Shown here: piece by piece, positions 32,926 to 43,799 of the stretch | Position numbering within the stretch: the stretch's first letter is position 1 | Layout: every line of letters begins with the position of its first letter | Origin: Mytilus californianus | Taxonomy: Eukaryota > Mollusca > Bivalvia > Mytilida > Mytilidae | Reading direction: 5' to 3' | DNA: 64,000 nt | Assembly (NCBI RefSeq): GCF_021869535.1 | Contig: NW_026262593.1 | Span: 74,156,822 to 74,220,821 of the forward strand | The notes under the pieces: generated by a model | Database searches by the model: none | Told to the model about the DNA's origin: nothing | The model's input: only the letters and a program-made list of their open reading frames with translations | Program-made: the position numbers and the translations under genes

Positions 32926-35900
32926 TCAACACTTTTGTACAAATGGAATTGTATAATGTCCATAAGCATAACTTTGTACTAAATTTTTCCAAAAACGTTT
33001 GTCATCGAAATTGCACAGTCCAGTTTTTCGAACTTTGTTTATAAACAAAATATGATTGTCACTACGAATCAAATTCATATCATTTAAAGTCATTCGGTTG
33101 TGAAACAAGCACTGCTTATAATGTCAGTGACGAATTTGCTTCTCGACAGCACATTAAGCAATTCCTTTAGCCGTTCTCTTTTCTCTACAGTCATCTCCTA
33201 CGTCATAAACCAAAGAATACATCTTGGGTCTCAAACCAATAAATTCTTTGATTGGAACACCTGAAAAAGAAATTGAAATTGATTAATTCAAAACAACAAA
33301 AAAGCGATAAAATGTTTATGAAATTCATACATTTCTAGAGCAGAAGTATTATAAATGGAAAAAATAACTTACCCGATAATTCGTCTTTCTTTTTCCCGAC
33401 AACTTTTTTGTTGACAGATGAGTAGAGTGGATGCTTTGAATCATATCCCGAGGTATCGAAATAGTCATGAAATTCCATCATGTCTTCATAGATGTCCTTT
33501 GTGAAAATTTCATACATCAAAGAGTCTGTATCAGAAATAAAAGATGGAGATTGTCACCATATTTTGATTTCATGACCTTGTAGTGAAAGTCATACATGAC
33601 GATTTTAGATAATTCTAAAATAGCTGCCCCAACATAAACTGGTTTATTCAGGAGTAAGCTTGTCTTTTTATTTTCCACACCAACCAAATCCTCGTTAAAA
33701 ATTTGAAATCGTTCAAATGATGGTCTGCAAGTGTATGTCCTTAGCGAGTCTTCGTTGTGAATTAGTTTAATGTCAACCCTATTTCTTAAATTTTCCATGG
33801 TTTTACCAAATACAGAGTTGCACATCAGTTTAAAGAAATTCTTCTCAAAATCGCTCTTGGATTGCTGTCTTTTCCTGGTGTTGAACGAAATGTATTTGGC
33901 TAGCCAAGGAGACTGATGGAATTCCATTATACGATGTACTTTAGTGATTTTCATTCCCAATTCGGTATACAGTTGAAGATTTCTGTAATGAACTATATAG
34001 TTGATCTTATTTTCGAGTGTTGGTATCAGTTTTTTGGTTTTAGGTCGTTTTCTTTGTCCATCATATAAATCGTTGTATAACCCTTTACTGTATGGAGAAA
34101 GTTCATCGTCATCAACAGTTTTATGTGAGGGAGCTGGTGGATAGGAATTGTGACTTTCATGTAGTTCTTTAGGATATTCCAAGTCAACCTCCAACATATA
34201 TCCCTTATCACTATCGACTGATAGCTTGTGTAAGTCGAAGTATTTGATTTCATCCTCGTCTAGCCACCTCATCAATCCAGAAGGAAGCGGTTGGGACATA
34301 GCCCAACCATATAAATTATTTGCATCAAAATACATTAGATAAGAGCTAGGACTAGTAGGATCGTATCCTTCGACATACTTGTTATTAGCCCTAGCATGTT
34401 TTTGGGTTATCATGCTAATTCCCCCTCGACACCCTAGTTCGAAGAAATTGTACATGTCTGGAGATGTTAAAAGTTCCAAACTTATCTTACTCATTTTCAA
34501 GGCTGCTTGCCAAGCGAGTCCAGGTGCCGTGTAAAAATGACAGGCATCAAGTCCATAATATTCCAGTCATAGTTCTGAATCTTTCAAAAACATCGATTAA
34601 CAGCAAAACGTCTGTTAACAGGTAAAGATCATGATATTCATCCAACGTTTTCATATTTAAGGTTGTCCACACAGTTTGGGCATGCAAGTAATCCTCATCA
34701 GAGATGTGTTGTAGTTTGATGGAATTGTAAAAGGCCTCTTTTGATGGTAAAGTAACCTCCTCAAATTTGTCATGACTGTCAACGTAGTCGTAGCAGTAGA
34801 CATTTTTCCTTAGTAGTAGTTTTGCCACACCCTCCGATGGGAATACTTTTCGGAACTGATGAAAATGTGTCAGTCCATCAACGGCTAAATTTCCCACCAA
34901 TCTCTCTAGACTTTCAGACATAAATTGATATGAATCAAGAAATCTCAACTTTCCTACAGAAAACGAAATGTACTTTTCCATGTTGTTGGGAATACACACG
35001 ATTTTCCGGTCTTTGTATTTACCCGCAGCCTCTACCAATAAATGAGAGTCAAATCCTTTGAAGTTATGGAACAATATTGGGATGAATGTAGGATTGTGTA
35101 AATTCAGATTGCAGGACTGACAGGCTGCTCCTCGATAGTTGCTATAGTTGGTTGAATTTTTATCACCAGAGACACCAATGTGTGAATGGTCTCTCACTTT
35201 GATTAAGTTATCAGTAAACATGCGGTTACACATATAACAATTGGTGGTCTTTTTAAATAGATTTTCCGTCTCATCAGTCATAATTAGTGGTTCAATATCA
35301 CCATAGATGCTCTGAATGTACTCTTCTTCCTTAAACATGCTTTCGAAAAAGTGTTCTACTGTATTGTCACCTCTAAAAACGACAGGGGTTTTTGTGTAAT
35401 TGTTATTCGTACATATAACTTGATATGCATATCCACAAGCGTCGAATTTTGTTTGATGAGTTGTAGACGATGTGTTTGGATTGGGTAAACAAGTATCAAT
35501 TTTCGAGCCAGAGCTTCGAAATCAGCATAGATTGTAAATCCAACTCGCATACTTTTGTGGAAATCCCTAAATTCTAAAATATTCTCTCCTTCTTTGGGAA
35601 ATTCTACTTTTTGGAAATCAAATCGATCGCAGTATGGTCGATGTTTGTCCAACAAGACTCGACTTGTAAATCCATGTAAGCAGCGATGGCAGTAAAAATA
35701 CTGCCTCTTTGCTTTATGTGTGTGTCCTAAGAAACGATTTAAATTTTTTTATCAAACAATAATGAGAATTGTTTTCAGTAGCTAGGTATAATAAATTAAT
35801 TTCTGTCAAACCGTTGTTCATCTTTGTGAGGTATAGTGGAAATACTTTACCCTCTTCACATCCAAACACGTTGATGGATAAATCGTTTTGTTTTTCGAAT

Positions 35901-37057
35901 TTTCCAACGTGAGAAAGCGAAACGGGAAAGTCGATTCCAGACAAGTTTAAAGAATGTTCGTATTTCTTGTAATTTGAAACATTATTAGGATGGTCTTGTA
36001 CGGGGTGAAGAGCTGCAAGTACACTCCACAGAAAACACTTTTGATCTATGTTTTTGATATTGATGACTGAATGTGAAAGTCTAAATTTGTTGGGTAGCTC
36101 CACGTAGCTGGAACCAGCAATAGGTGAGTATTTAAGGCTATTGACCTCTAAACCTATAATTTTTTTCACAACCCAATTCGATCCTTTGTGAATGAATTCT
36201 TCTAATGAGGCGTTCATCTTCTGAAAAGCATCATTCAAGTTATGTTCGTTGTCATCGTTTTCTGAAGAGGTATAAGCTTTACTTCGAAAATGAGGTGTAA
36301 CTTTTTCTTTTCTTCCGTCGTCGATGTTCCTCTCCATTTCAACTCTCACATTCAAATACCATTTGATATCCCGAATCTTTTCTCGTCTGGCCTTTAAATC
36401 TTGTTGCACTTCAATCTTTGTTTCAGCAAAAAATCCTAATATGTCGTATTTTTCTTCTCTTTCTGGAAAGATGATTGTTTGATAAACATTGTCATTGGTT
36501 GCACCTTTCCTAACGTAACGAGCAAACTTGTTTACTTTGATTTTAGTGCTGTTTTGGTCATTTTCTTGTTCATCATCATTTTTTCTAACAATTTTAGCTT
36601 CTCCCCCTTGTTGTCCATTCAACGGATGATTGTCGACCACGTGTTGAAAAAGTAACTCATAAGTTTCAAACGGTAACCCACAATGTTTACAGACAAACTT
36701 GGTGTTGTAATTCGATAATGGATGTTTCATACATTTTTTTTCATGCGTCTTTCGAGTATTATCACGTGAAAATGATTTTCCACATTTTTCACAAAGAAAA
36801 GTTGCAAAATGGGATTTCATGTGTTGGTTTTTGTTGTATTTTTGGTGAAACTGTTGACCACAAATATCGCAAGAATATTCCAATTTCGGTTTCTTGTTTT
36901 CTACCCTCTCTAGTTCTTGTACTAGTTCATCATCATCAGACTCGTTAAACTCTTTCAATTTCCTCTTTAAAGTTTGTAATTCGGATGTCATCCTCTCGTC
37001 GCTTTCTGGGTATTTTTCGAGCAACCATTCCAAGAACCTATCTGCAGATGGTTCCAT
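32926..37057 (-). pseudogene. polB: Protein-primed type B DNA polymerase with N-terminal zinc fingers, broken
   Basis: This is the Maverick replicative polymerase, spread over several frames. The N-terminal frame (35714-37057) has three C2H2 fingers (about residues 63-83, 89-112, 123-144) and the conserved CFLWSVLAALHP region. The next carries Exo I (YADFEA). Frame 34547-35338 has a Cys/His module (CYMCNRMF...RDHSH...CQSCN) and HNFKGFDSHL. Frame 33517-34500 has DANNLYGWAMS and KLMCNSVFGK. The DTDS catalytic motif lies in the following frame. A 112-bp GT-AG intron (33261-33372) fits a phase-preserving splice. Frames shift near 35744-35750 and 35500-35503 (both A/T runs), 34556-34563 and 33533-33537, and stops lie at 33154-33156 and 33124-33126. 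This copy cannot make a complete polymerase unless some breaks are assembly errors. Confidence 0.9.
33261..33372 (-). other. Probable spliceosomal intron in polB
   Basis: On the minus strand the donor is gtaagtta and the acceptor ctttttcag, with in-phase coding on both sides (KDELSG then VPIKEFIGLR, both conserved PolB positions). It is short and AT-rich, as expected for an invertebrate intron. Confidence 0.7.
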
Positions 37058-37375
37058 CGTGGTGTGTTCGTGTGTGGTGGATATGCTGGGTTAAATACCA
37101 TCTCTAGTAACATTTCTATAGTATTTAAAGAATGTTTATAATCCATGATAGTTTATGATTCTGTTATTTCCCATGCCTCATAAATATGAACCCCATGCGA
37201 TGTTTTTCAGCAGTCATTAACTATTAATGGAAAACACATGTGTCTGTTTTTCTCACTCAAAATGTTTTACATTCTAGAATGTATTCAGTCATATGTGGAA
37301 TGTCAACCATTTTTGTTTGCTGACGCCTGTATTTTTATTTTTTATAGGTTTTAAACTAACTTTCATATTTTTCTT
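37058..37375 (-). promoter_or_regulatory. Probable promoter region upstream of polB
   Basis: This 318-bp gap lies between the stop of the small gene at 37376 and the polB ATG at 37057. It is the longest gap in the minus-strand block apart from insertions, so a polB promoter here is inferred. No specific box is assigned. Confidence 0.35.
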
Positions 37376-37594
37376 CTATTTATCTTTTAGTCTGCGGTTT
37401 GTTGATTTAGAATTAGAATTAAAGAAATCTTTCGGTTTCATTTGCACATATGATTCTTCAAGCGGGTTTTCTCCATGTTTATCATCGTCTGTAACTACAT
37501 CTGCTGCTTTTTGAGACTCTGTTTTAAGGGTGTCTTTTTTGTCGAGCATTTGTTCGTATTTCGCTTTTGGTATTAAAATCATTTCACGAGCCAT
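37376..37594 (-). CDS. Small hydrophilic protein between ATPase and PolB
   Basis: A 72-aa frame starting MAREMILIPKAKYEQML, an opening that recurs in proteins at this place in Mavericks as I recall. The rest is charged and probably disordered (KDTLKTESQKAADVVTDDDK). Its start overlaps the end of the upstream gene by 11 bp in another frame, as expected for tightly packed viral genes. Function unknown; the position near virion genes suggests a structural or assembly role. Confidence 0.55.
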   Translation of the reverse strand: MAREMILIPKAKYEQMLDKKDTLKTESQKAADVVTDDDKHGENPLEESYVQMKPKDFFNSNSKSTNRRLKDK

Positions 37595-37868
37595 ACTGCA
37601 TGCAAGCCTTTAAAAATATCGGTAAGATTTTTTTAATTTTCCGTAAACCCTGTTTTCTTTGACTTAGTGTTAACTTCGACAATAACACTGCTCGAATGAA
37701 TCGTTTGAGTTTCATGAGAACTGTTTTATTCTTATCCGATATTGGACATACTCCTTTAATCACATTGAATAATATTTCCATAATTATCTGAAGTTGATCT
37801 TTTGTTAATGACTTCAATATAAAATCGAACTGTTGAGGGGAACATATCAATAAAATTGTATGAAACAT
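37584..37868 (-). CDS. Small helical protein, paralogue of the gene at 49742
   Basis: A 94-aa alpha-helical, basic protein. The central pattern DQLQIIMEILFNVIKG, followed by L.klkrfIRAVL, a basic RK helix and ILPIFLKACMQ, matches in order the protein at 49742-50086 (DQLYALCDIVMIVL, RNVIRALAS, RKKRTLL, LIPLLIYPVI). The family seems typical of Mavericks but I know no function. The ATG lies 16 bp after the ATPase stop. Confidence 0.6.
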   Translation of the reverse strand: MFHTILLICSPQQFDFILKSLTKDQLQIIMEILFNVIKGVCPISDKNKTVLMKLKRFIRAVLLSKLTLSQRKQGLRKIKKILPIFLKACMQYGS

Positions 37869-37884
37869 TTTCGCTCTTCTTCCT

Positions 37885-38562
37885 TCATTTCATAGGCTGA
37901 TAAACTATCGTGTCCTCTCCGGGTAAAATGTTCGTACGCAACTGATAAGCTTTATCGCTGTGAGGGTTAATATCAACCAATAAAAAACCATAAGGGATAG
38001 TCGTGGCTTTCTGGTAAGCATCCATGAAATATTTTGTTTGTCCTGGAAACATCTGTTTTCCTAATATTTGAATTTGTTGTGGATCTCTTTTTGACGCCAT
38101 AAGAATAAAGTAATGACAGTTAAGAGAAGCAGTTCTTAACGATTTAGATTTGTGAAAGATATTTTGTAATAAAAAGATAACTGTCACGTTAGTATGGTGA
38201 CTTCCAACACACATCATGTGGATCAATTCTTCAGAATCAGCTCCTTTTATCATTAAGTCATCCAAAACTAAAAGTTTGTGACCATCTCCACCCCAGTCGT
38301 TTAAATCTTCCATAGTTGGTAACCCCTGTTGAAACCGTATATTTTTAATTTCATCCTTCATTTCATCATATAGATTTTGCCAAATGGAATAGCAAAAAAA
38401 TATCTTTGACGGATGAACTTTAAACATACCATCAGCATGTTTGAGTATGTTTTTCGTTAAAACGGTCTTACCAGCTCCGCTGGGAGCTGCAATGAAAATT
38501 GAAGTTGGAGATTCGAATTTTACCAAACTCTCTTTTTCCCACCAAGCGTCCATACTCAACAA
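37885..38562 (-). CDS. FtsK/HerA-type genome-packaging ATPase
   Basis: A 225-aa ATPase of the A32-like group that pumps DNA into capsids in Mavericks and related viruses. The Walker A motif is APSGAGKT (residues 26-33) and Walker B is KLLVLDDL (96-103). A downstream FLLQNIFHKSK segment suits the Asn/Gln sensor position. Length is normal for the family. The ATG at 38562 is followed by a second in-frame ATG at 38553 that gives almost the same protein. The frame is intact. It sits between protease and small helical protein on the same strand, the usual Maverick morphogenesis cluster. Confidence 0.92.
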   Translation of the reverse strand: MLSMDAWWEKESLVKFESPTSIFIAAPSGAGKTVLTKNILKHADGMFKVHPSKIFFCYSIWQNLYDEMKDEIKNIRFQQGLPTMEDLNDWGGDGHKLLVLDDLMIKGADSEELIHMMCVGSHHTNVTVIFLLQNIFHKSKSLRTASLNCHYFILMASKRDPQQIQILGKQMFPGQTKYFMDAYQKATTIPYGFLLVDINPHSDKAYQLRTNILPGEDTIVYQPMK

Positions 38563-38649
38563 AAGTAATTATATAATAGATACAAAACTGAGTGAGTTGT
38601 ATGTATATATATATATATGGAATCATAAAACAAAAGACAATGTTATATT

Positions 38650-39153
38650 TTATATTTTATTTACACACATCTGACAAAATCCAGAAGAGGTGTACATACA
38701 ACAATAAAATCTAGTATCTATAAAATCAAATACATATTGATCCTTCAGTTCAAAGTCTTGACTAAAAATACTAGTTATGTCTGTCATGGTATAACCTCTG
38801 CAACGACACATCAAATAAAATAGACAGTATTGTCCACATACTCTGCTATACGAACTTTGGAGTCTTTTTGAGTTGAACATTGTTCTGTGAAAATCTTTCA
38901 TATATCGATTGATGAATAGAGAGCGAATGTTTGATGAATTGCCATATGAATCGAAAATTTCTAACACATTGTTACTGTCAACATAACACGCTATCCAATG
39001 CTTCCCCGGGAGTGACTGTGGATCCGTATTGACGATAAACCCGAAAGGTGCTGATCTGTGAAATGGAATTTGATCAGCCGCAAATACTCCAATGATTTGT
39101 TTACTCATTTCTTGTTCACAATCGATAGCACACTGTATCTGGTGGGTGTTCAT
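38650..39153 (-). CDS. Adenain-like cysteine protease (capsid maturation)
   Basis: The triad follows adenovirus protease spacing: His52 in GKHWIACY, Asp68 in EIFDSYG and Cys106 in SRVCGQYC, with Gln99 seven residues before the Cys as the oxyanion residue. Total length is 167 aa with a Cys-rich C-terminus. The frame extends upstream to 39222, but those 23 residues coincide with the end of the capsid gene in another frame. The ATG at 39153 overlaps the capsid stop as ATGA, so I choose it. The protease is expected to process capsid-associated proteins such as the basic protein at 40962-41420. It appears intact. Confidence 0.9.
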   Translation of the reverse strand: MNTHQIQCAIDCEQEMSKQIIGVFAADQIPFHRSAPFGFIVNTDPQSLPGKHWIACYVDSNNVLEIFDSYGNSSNIRSLFINRYMKDFHRTMFNSKRLQSSYSRVCGQYCLFYLMCRCRGYTMTDITSIFSQDFELKDQYVFDFIDTRFYCCMYTSSGFCQMCVNKI

Positions 39154-40908
39154 CTTTCTGTAACAACGTCTCTGGTTGCGTTTATTTCGAAATAACCGGG
39201 ATATTCGGCGTAAACGATGCAAGTTACGGCTTCTTTAAGGGCTGTTCCAAACTGTACTTGAAGTCGAACATTCCCTTGTTTTTATAAGTTTAAATAAGAT
39301 CCTTCATCTCCAAATTGTGGCGAAACCTGAAAACAAAATAATCCATAACCACCAGCAGTCATTTCTATCTAACTGATTGTCGGTATCATGCATCCATTTG
39401 TCTGTCACTTCAAACATATTATTAAAAGCTGGTATGATAGTACGTCCGGTAGTGGCATTGAAATTCAACCTCATCACATTTCCTGTCACCGGAACATTGT
39501 CTACAAAAAGTCCGATTTGATTGATATCGAAGTGTTGAAAATTGAAAGGATTTTTTGTAAAGCTACCAGCAGCACCAAGGGCATTGACGAATCCTATCAC
39601 TACTCGGTTTGGTTGAGTGTTTTGAAATAATTGATCCTGTTCAAAGTTTACAGTTCCGGCAGCAATTGCTATCTGCTTCACTTCGGTTTTGGTGAATGGA
39701 TACTTTGCATTGATCGTTTTCAAGATTTCGGCATGTCCATAAATCACGGCAGGGTTGATTCTGCACTTGCAAGCCTTTAAAACAACTTCAATTAGCTCTA
39801 CTCTGAAGTCTGGCGTTTCTTCTGTCCTCATAAGACAAAACTCTGGTCTTGCCTTCGTTAGACGAACATTAATTGATACTTGATTCAAAATCAACCTGTC
39901 TAAATTAAATAAATCATGATAAAGTCTTCCCTCCATATCGGCGGTTTTCGATTGAGCAAAGTATAGAGAACGCTTATTGAGTGCTCCATTAGCTCCACCG
40001 TTGACATCTGCATCGTCCAGGTGTCCAGGAATGTCTTTTAACCACAGCTGTGAGGTGAGCTGTGTCGTTTTAGCACCACCTCCATATGACAACAATGTCT
40101 GAATCATAGATTGATTGATTGATTGTTGGTTGCTTAACGTCCAGTGGCAAATATTTCATGCATATTCAGGACGAGAACAAGTTAACAATAAATACAATAG
40201 GTAGGTTCTGTAATAGATTAAGGGATTGAGGTCGAAGAAATTTAGACTGCCACGGGAAATGAGGGTATATTGGATAGGGACAGAAATTTAGCCTTGCAAC
40301 AGGTCACCTACGGACCCCTCAAAGAGTTGTTGCAAGGGTTCTTAACGTGCAAAGAACGTGGCACTTTCTTCACACGAGGCATCGGATTTAACGTCCCCAT
40401 TCTGACCGGACGTGGCTGCAAATTTGTACATCCCGCACAGCCAAACGGACGCCCCACTTTAGCACGGGTTTTACTGCCGGTCGGAGGAAGACCAATGGTG
40501 ACCATACTTCTATTCCCCAGTCACCCTTGGGGGCTGAATCATAGACTTATATGGGTAATGACTCGTTGATGATGTTACGAGTTTTCCTTGCATGGTAACC
40601 TCTACTTGTGAAAACATGGACTGAAGAAATAAATTTACAGGTCCAACGTATTCAGTTTCGGTTAAGCTCTCCCCGTTGCCTTTGACAATTTTTGCTTTAA
40701 CGTAAAGTTTAGATCTTTTCAGATCGACATATTCCATTCCATGATTACCAGTAATTTCCATGTCAATGATATTATCACTTAACTGAGATGTGGGACGGAC
40801 TTCTTGAAAGTATACTTGTTCCACTGCAGATTGATAAGGTGGAAGATTAAACAGACTCAATTCGCTAGGTTGAGCTTCCTTGAAGTCATCCATGCTTAGT
40901 GCAGCCAT
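39150..40908 (-). pseudogene. Major capsid protein (double jelly roll), interrupted by a SINE and shifted
   Basis: The N-terminal part is at 40510-40908 (MAALSMDDFKEAQPS, later ITGNHGMEYVDLKRSKLYVK, the typical start of Maverick capsid proteins). The remainder is at 39304-40107, with QPNRVVIGFVNA and FQHFDINQIGLFVD. A SINE (40110-40533) with an 11-bp target duplication separates the two. The end of the gene continues in another frame after about 39362 (GGYGLFCFQ, later VIYAEYP-type strand) and contains an in-frame TAA near 39293, before the terminal TGA at 39150-39152. One insertion, one frameshift and one stop make this copy non-functional. Family assignment rests on gene order and conserved strands. 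Confidence 0.85.
40110..40533 (-). mobile_element. SINE, full length, inside the capsid gene
   Basis: A complete 424-bp copy with a perfect 11-bp duplication ctgaatcatag (40099-40109 and 40534-40544). It is sense on the minus strand, the same direction as the gene it disrupts. I use it as the reference copy for the family. Confidence 0.97.
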
Positions 40909-40961
40909 TATTTAGCAAATATATCCTTATACTGCTTTATTTTCTTATTTATTTTTCTTTT

Positions 40962-41420
40962 CTATTTTTTGGCTTTGGTTTTACGCACGGACAATTTTCG
41001 AATGACTTTCTTCTTGTTTGCTATCTTTCTCGTAGATCGTTTCACTTTGTTCTTTCTTTTGGAACGTTTTAACGTCTTGACAGTACGACGACGTTTCGGT
41101 AGACTGGTGGATCTTCTCGAACGTCTCCGTTTTATGACATTCTTATTTATTTGAAGTTCTGATTTCGCTTGATCAACTACTTGTTGCGAAGGTGATACTA
41201 ATTGTACGGCTAAGCTATTTGTTGGTTGCTTATTCGGTGGATTAGATTTTTCATCGATCGGTACCATAAAGGTGCCGTGACTCCCTGTCAATGATCCTCC
41301 AATTTGTTTTACATTTCTCCCTTTCCGATCTATATAAGGATTGTGATTTCCTTTGGCCATGCTTTCATAATATTTCACCCACTTCTGAGGATCTGGGACA
41401 TACATTTTACTGCTATCCAT
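40962..41420 (-). CDS. Basic virion-core-like protein
   Basis: A 152-aa protein with an ordered N-terminal segment (PDPQKWVKYYESMAKG, NPYIDRKGRN, GGSLTGSHGTFMVPID) and a C-terminal third that is almost entirely Lys/Arg (RRRSRRS, KRRRTVKTLKRSKRKNK). The composition suits condensation of packaged DNA, as adenovirus core proteins do; the small Gly-rich segment could be a maturation-protease site. It lies between the PX-like gene (2-bp gap before the LINE arrived) and the capsid gene. The frame is intact. The N-terminal pattern recurs in Mavericks as I recall; the core role is inference. Confidence 0.7.
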   Translation of the reverse strand: MDSSKMYVPDPQKWVKYYESMAKGNHNPYIDRKGRNVKQIGGSLTGSHGTFMVPIDEKSNPPNKQPTNSLAVQLVSPSQQVVDQAKSELQINKNVIKRRRSRRSTSLPKRRRTVKTLKRSKRKNKVKRSTRKIANKKKVIRKLSVRKTKAKK

Positions 41421-42264
41421 CTTAGAAAAAAGGAAACGATTTAAAATGAAGTGTAAGCGTTGACGGTTGATCTAAGAATGAAGCAGATTCGTCTTCTTTG
41501 TTCGTCCCCCCGGTGGATCGCTATCCTTGCCGTGGTCGGGGGGCTTGCGTGTCTCAGTGACCCCAAGAGCTATGCCAGTTGGAGCTTCGTCTCCTGGTAG
41601 GGTTACCCATGCTGGACAGGTCGAAGGGTAGAGACCAGACTAAAGTGAACCGAACATCGTACGAGTTGCCCGATGTTTTGAATAAAATAGGCTCTCCAAC
41701 CCGTTGGCCGTGGGTTGCTACCCGTGTCGGTGGTTGACGAGATCCTTGTGGATGAGGGCTGTAGCCAGACTCCTTACGGTCAGAAAATACCCGGACGGAC
41801 AAGACTATAGTTCAATAAGCTGCTTTGGCTCCAATATCATCTAAACGGGAGGTCGGATGGACCCGGTTCGATCAATCGGCTGGTCATGTCGAGCCCTTCA
41901 GTTAATCCTCAACAACAAGCTTTCTTGTAACAATTTTCATGATATACACATGTGTTTTAAATAAAGCTATTTATATTTCGGATAACTGAAGAAGGCGATG
42001 GCTCATGGGTCAATCAAGTGGTACGCTTTCTATTTCGCTTGATGGATACGCTCTGCTTGAGTATACCATTCTTGGAACATCTGGTGCATTCCGCAGTGGA
42101 TCTTGGGTGCTAATTTTGGGGACCAGCTACGTTATACATGTTATACCTGGAGCTTGTTTTCAGCATTAGCACTTGGCCCCGGCTCGCCACGGAAACACAG
42201 CATCGCCCTTGTAGGCACTCCGAGGTGGGTGGATGACAAGAATGGTGAATCTTTCTCATTTCCT

Positions 42265-43799
42265 ATGGCACAACAAAACCAACCCTCTAAATCAGCTTTA
42301 ATACATAAAAAAAGAAAATGTGATGATTCAGTGCTCTGTCAGGAAGATGACAGTTGGCCCAGATTTATTGTAATAAAAGGAACAGATGAAAAACCAATTT
42401 CCAAAATATCTCCCTTTGTGATTCACAAACAAATTCAAAGCGTTGCTGGTACTGTAAAAAAAGTTTCAAAAATGAGATCAGGCAATTTGTTGGTTGAATG
42501 TTGCAACAATAGTCAATCAACAAATTTGCTTACACTGACAACAATTACAAACTTTCCTGTTTCTGCCTCTCCTCACAACAGTTTGAACAGCTGTAAGGGG
42601 ATCATTCGAGACGGAAGTCAATACCTTGGTGACCTTACCGTGGAAGAAATCTGTGAGGAACTTTCAAGCCAAGGTGTAACTGATGTTGTTAGATTTCAAA
42701 TAAAAAAGAATGGAAATATAATCAAATTAAATACATATCTTTTGACATTTAGAACTCCAACTCCTCCTCCATCTATTACTTTAGGTTGCTTCGGTTTATC
42801 CCTAACCCAATTCGATGCTTCACTTGTCAAAAGTTTGGTCATGGAAGCAAACAATGTCGTGGTACGCAGAGATGCTTCAAGTGTTCTGACGAAGGACACG
42901 AGGGAACAACATGTAGCTCTGAATCTTCTAAATGCGTAAACTGTGGTGAATCCCATTTTTCATCATCTAGGGACTGCCCTGTTTACCTTAAAGAAAAAAA
43001 TATTATCAAAATTAAAACAGAAAGAAACATCAGTTACCCAGAAGCTAAACAGATAGCTTCTGTTTCGAACAGACCATCGTACGCCAGCAAAGTTGTCCGC
43101 TCATTCAGTCACGAGCATACACAAACTCGCATGACCTGGCCAATTGATGCTGAGACATTTACAATGCTGCCTGTTGAAACAGAACCTAACGATAAAATAT
43201 TAATTCCAAGAAAACCAACACCTTCTAAAACCAGTACTCAGTCAACTCAATCTTCCTTACAGAGCTCAATGTCATCATCTAAGAAAAATGAAAAAAAGAA
43301 ATCAAATAAAAAAGATACAGTTAAATCAGACAGTTGGGGCGGTGAATCTGTCTGGGATCTTCCCAGTGACATAGATGATTCTTCCATCTCCAATAGTCCT
43401 CCTTCATCTGCATCTAATAAAACTAGTTTATCTTCTGCATCTAGTACAAAGTCTTCTAAAGCCCCGTCTCCTCTTCGTTCTCCAGAACAGAAGGATGTCC
43501 CAAAGAAGCCAGCAAATAATTCCTCTCAGAAGTCTTCTGATTCGAGGTCGAGGGGTAGGGGTCGAGGCGGAGTAAAACCAGCTGCGCATGGTCCTGGAGA
43601 TCGACGACTCTCCTCACACAACAGATTTTCAACACTTAACGACGAATCAGAAATGGAAATCGAAAGTGTTCCGCCACCCGAAAGATTACAATCTCAGGGT
43701 GAGCGAAATAAGAATGCTGGCAAACTCGATAGCATCCGCCCGTCTATTAACAAATCAGGACTAATATCATCCAATGGAATTGCCGAGGTCTTAAAATAA
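42265..43799 (+). pseudogene. ORF1 of LINE copy 3, broken
   Basis: The sequence is very close to copy 1 ORF1. A 16-bp deletion at about 42793 shifts the frame just before the zinc knuckles, and an in-frame 18-bp deletion at about 43066 lies between two copies of tgtttcgaa. The original stop/ATG overlap is altered (tcaGGact in place of tcaTGact), so the ORF1 frame runs on to 43799 and the ORF2 start is lost. Confidence 0.92.

Noticed and set aside
36718..37514. Plus-strand frames opposite polB and the small gene
   Set aside because: They lie antisense to well-supported genes and lack recognisable features.
38650..39222. A longer protease start at 39222
   Set aside because: The extra 23 Arg-rich residues overlap the end of the capsid gene in another frame; the ATGA overlap and family length favour 39153.
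41506..42264. A separate gene in the GC-rich segment before ORF1 of LINE copy 3
   Set aside because: It lies inside the LINE's target duplications and is the element's 5' UTR.
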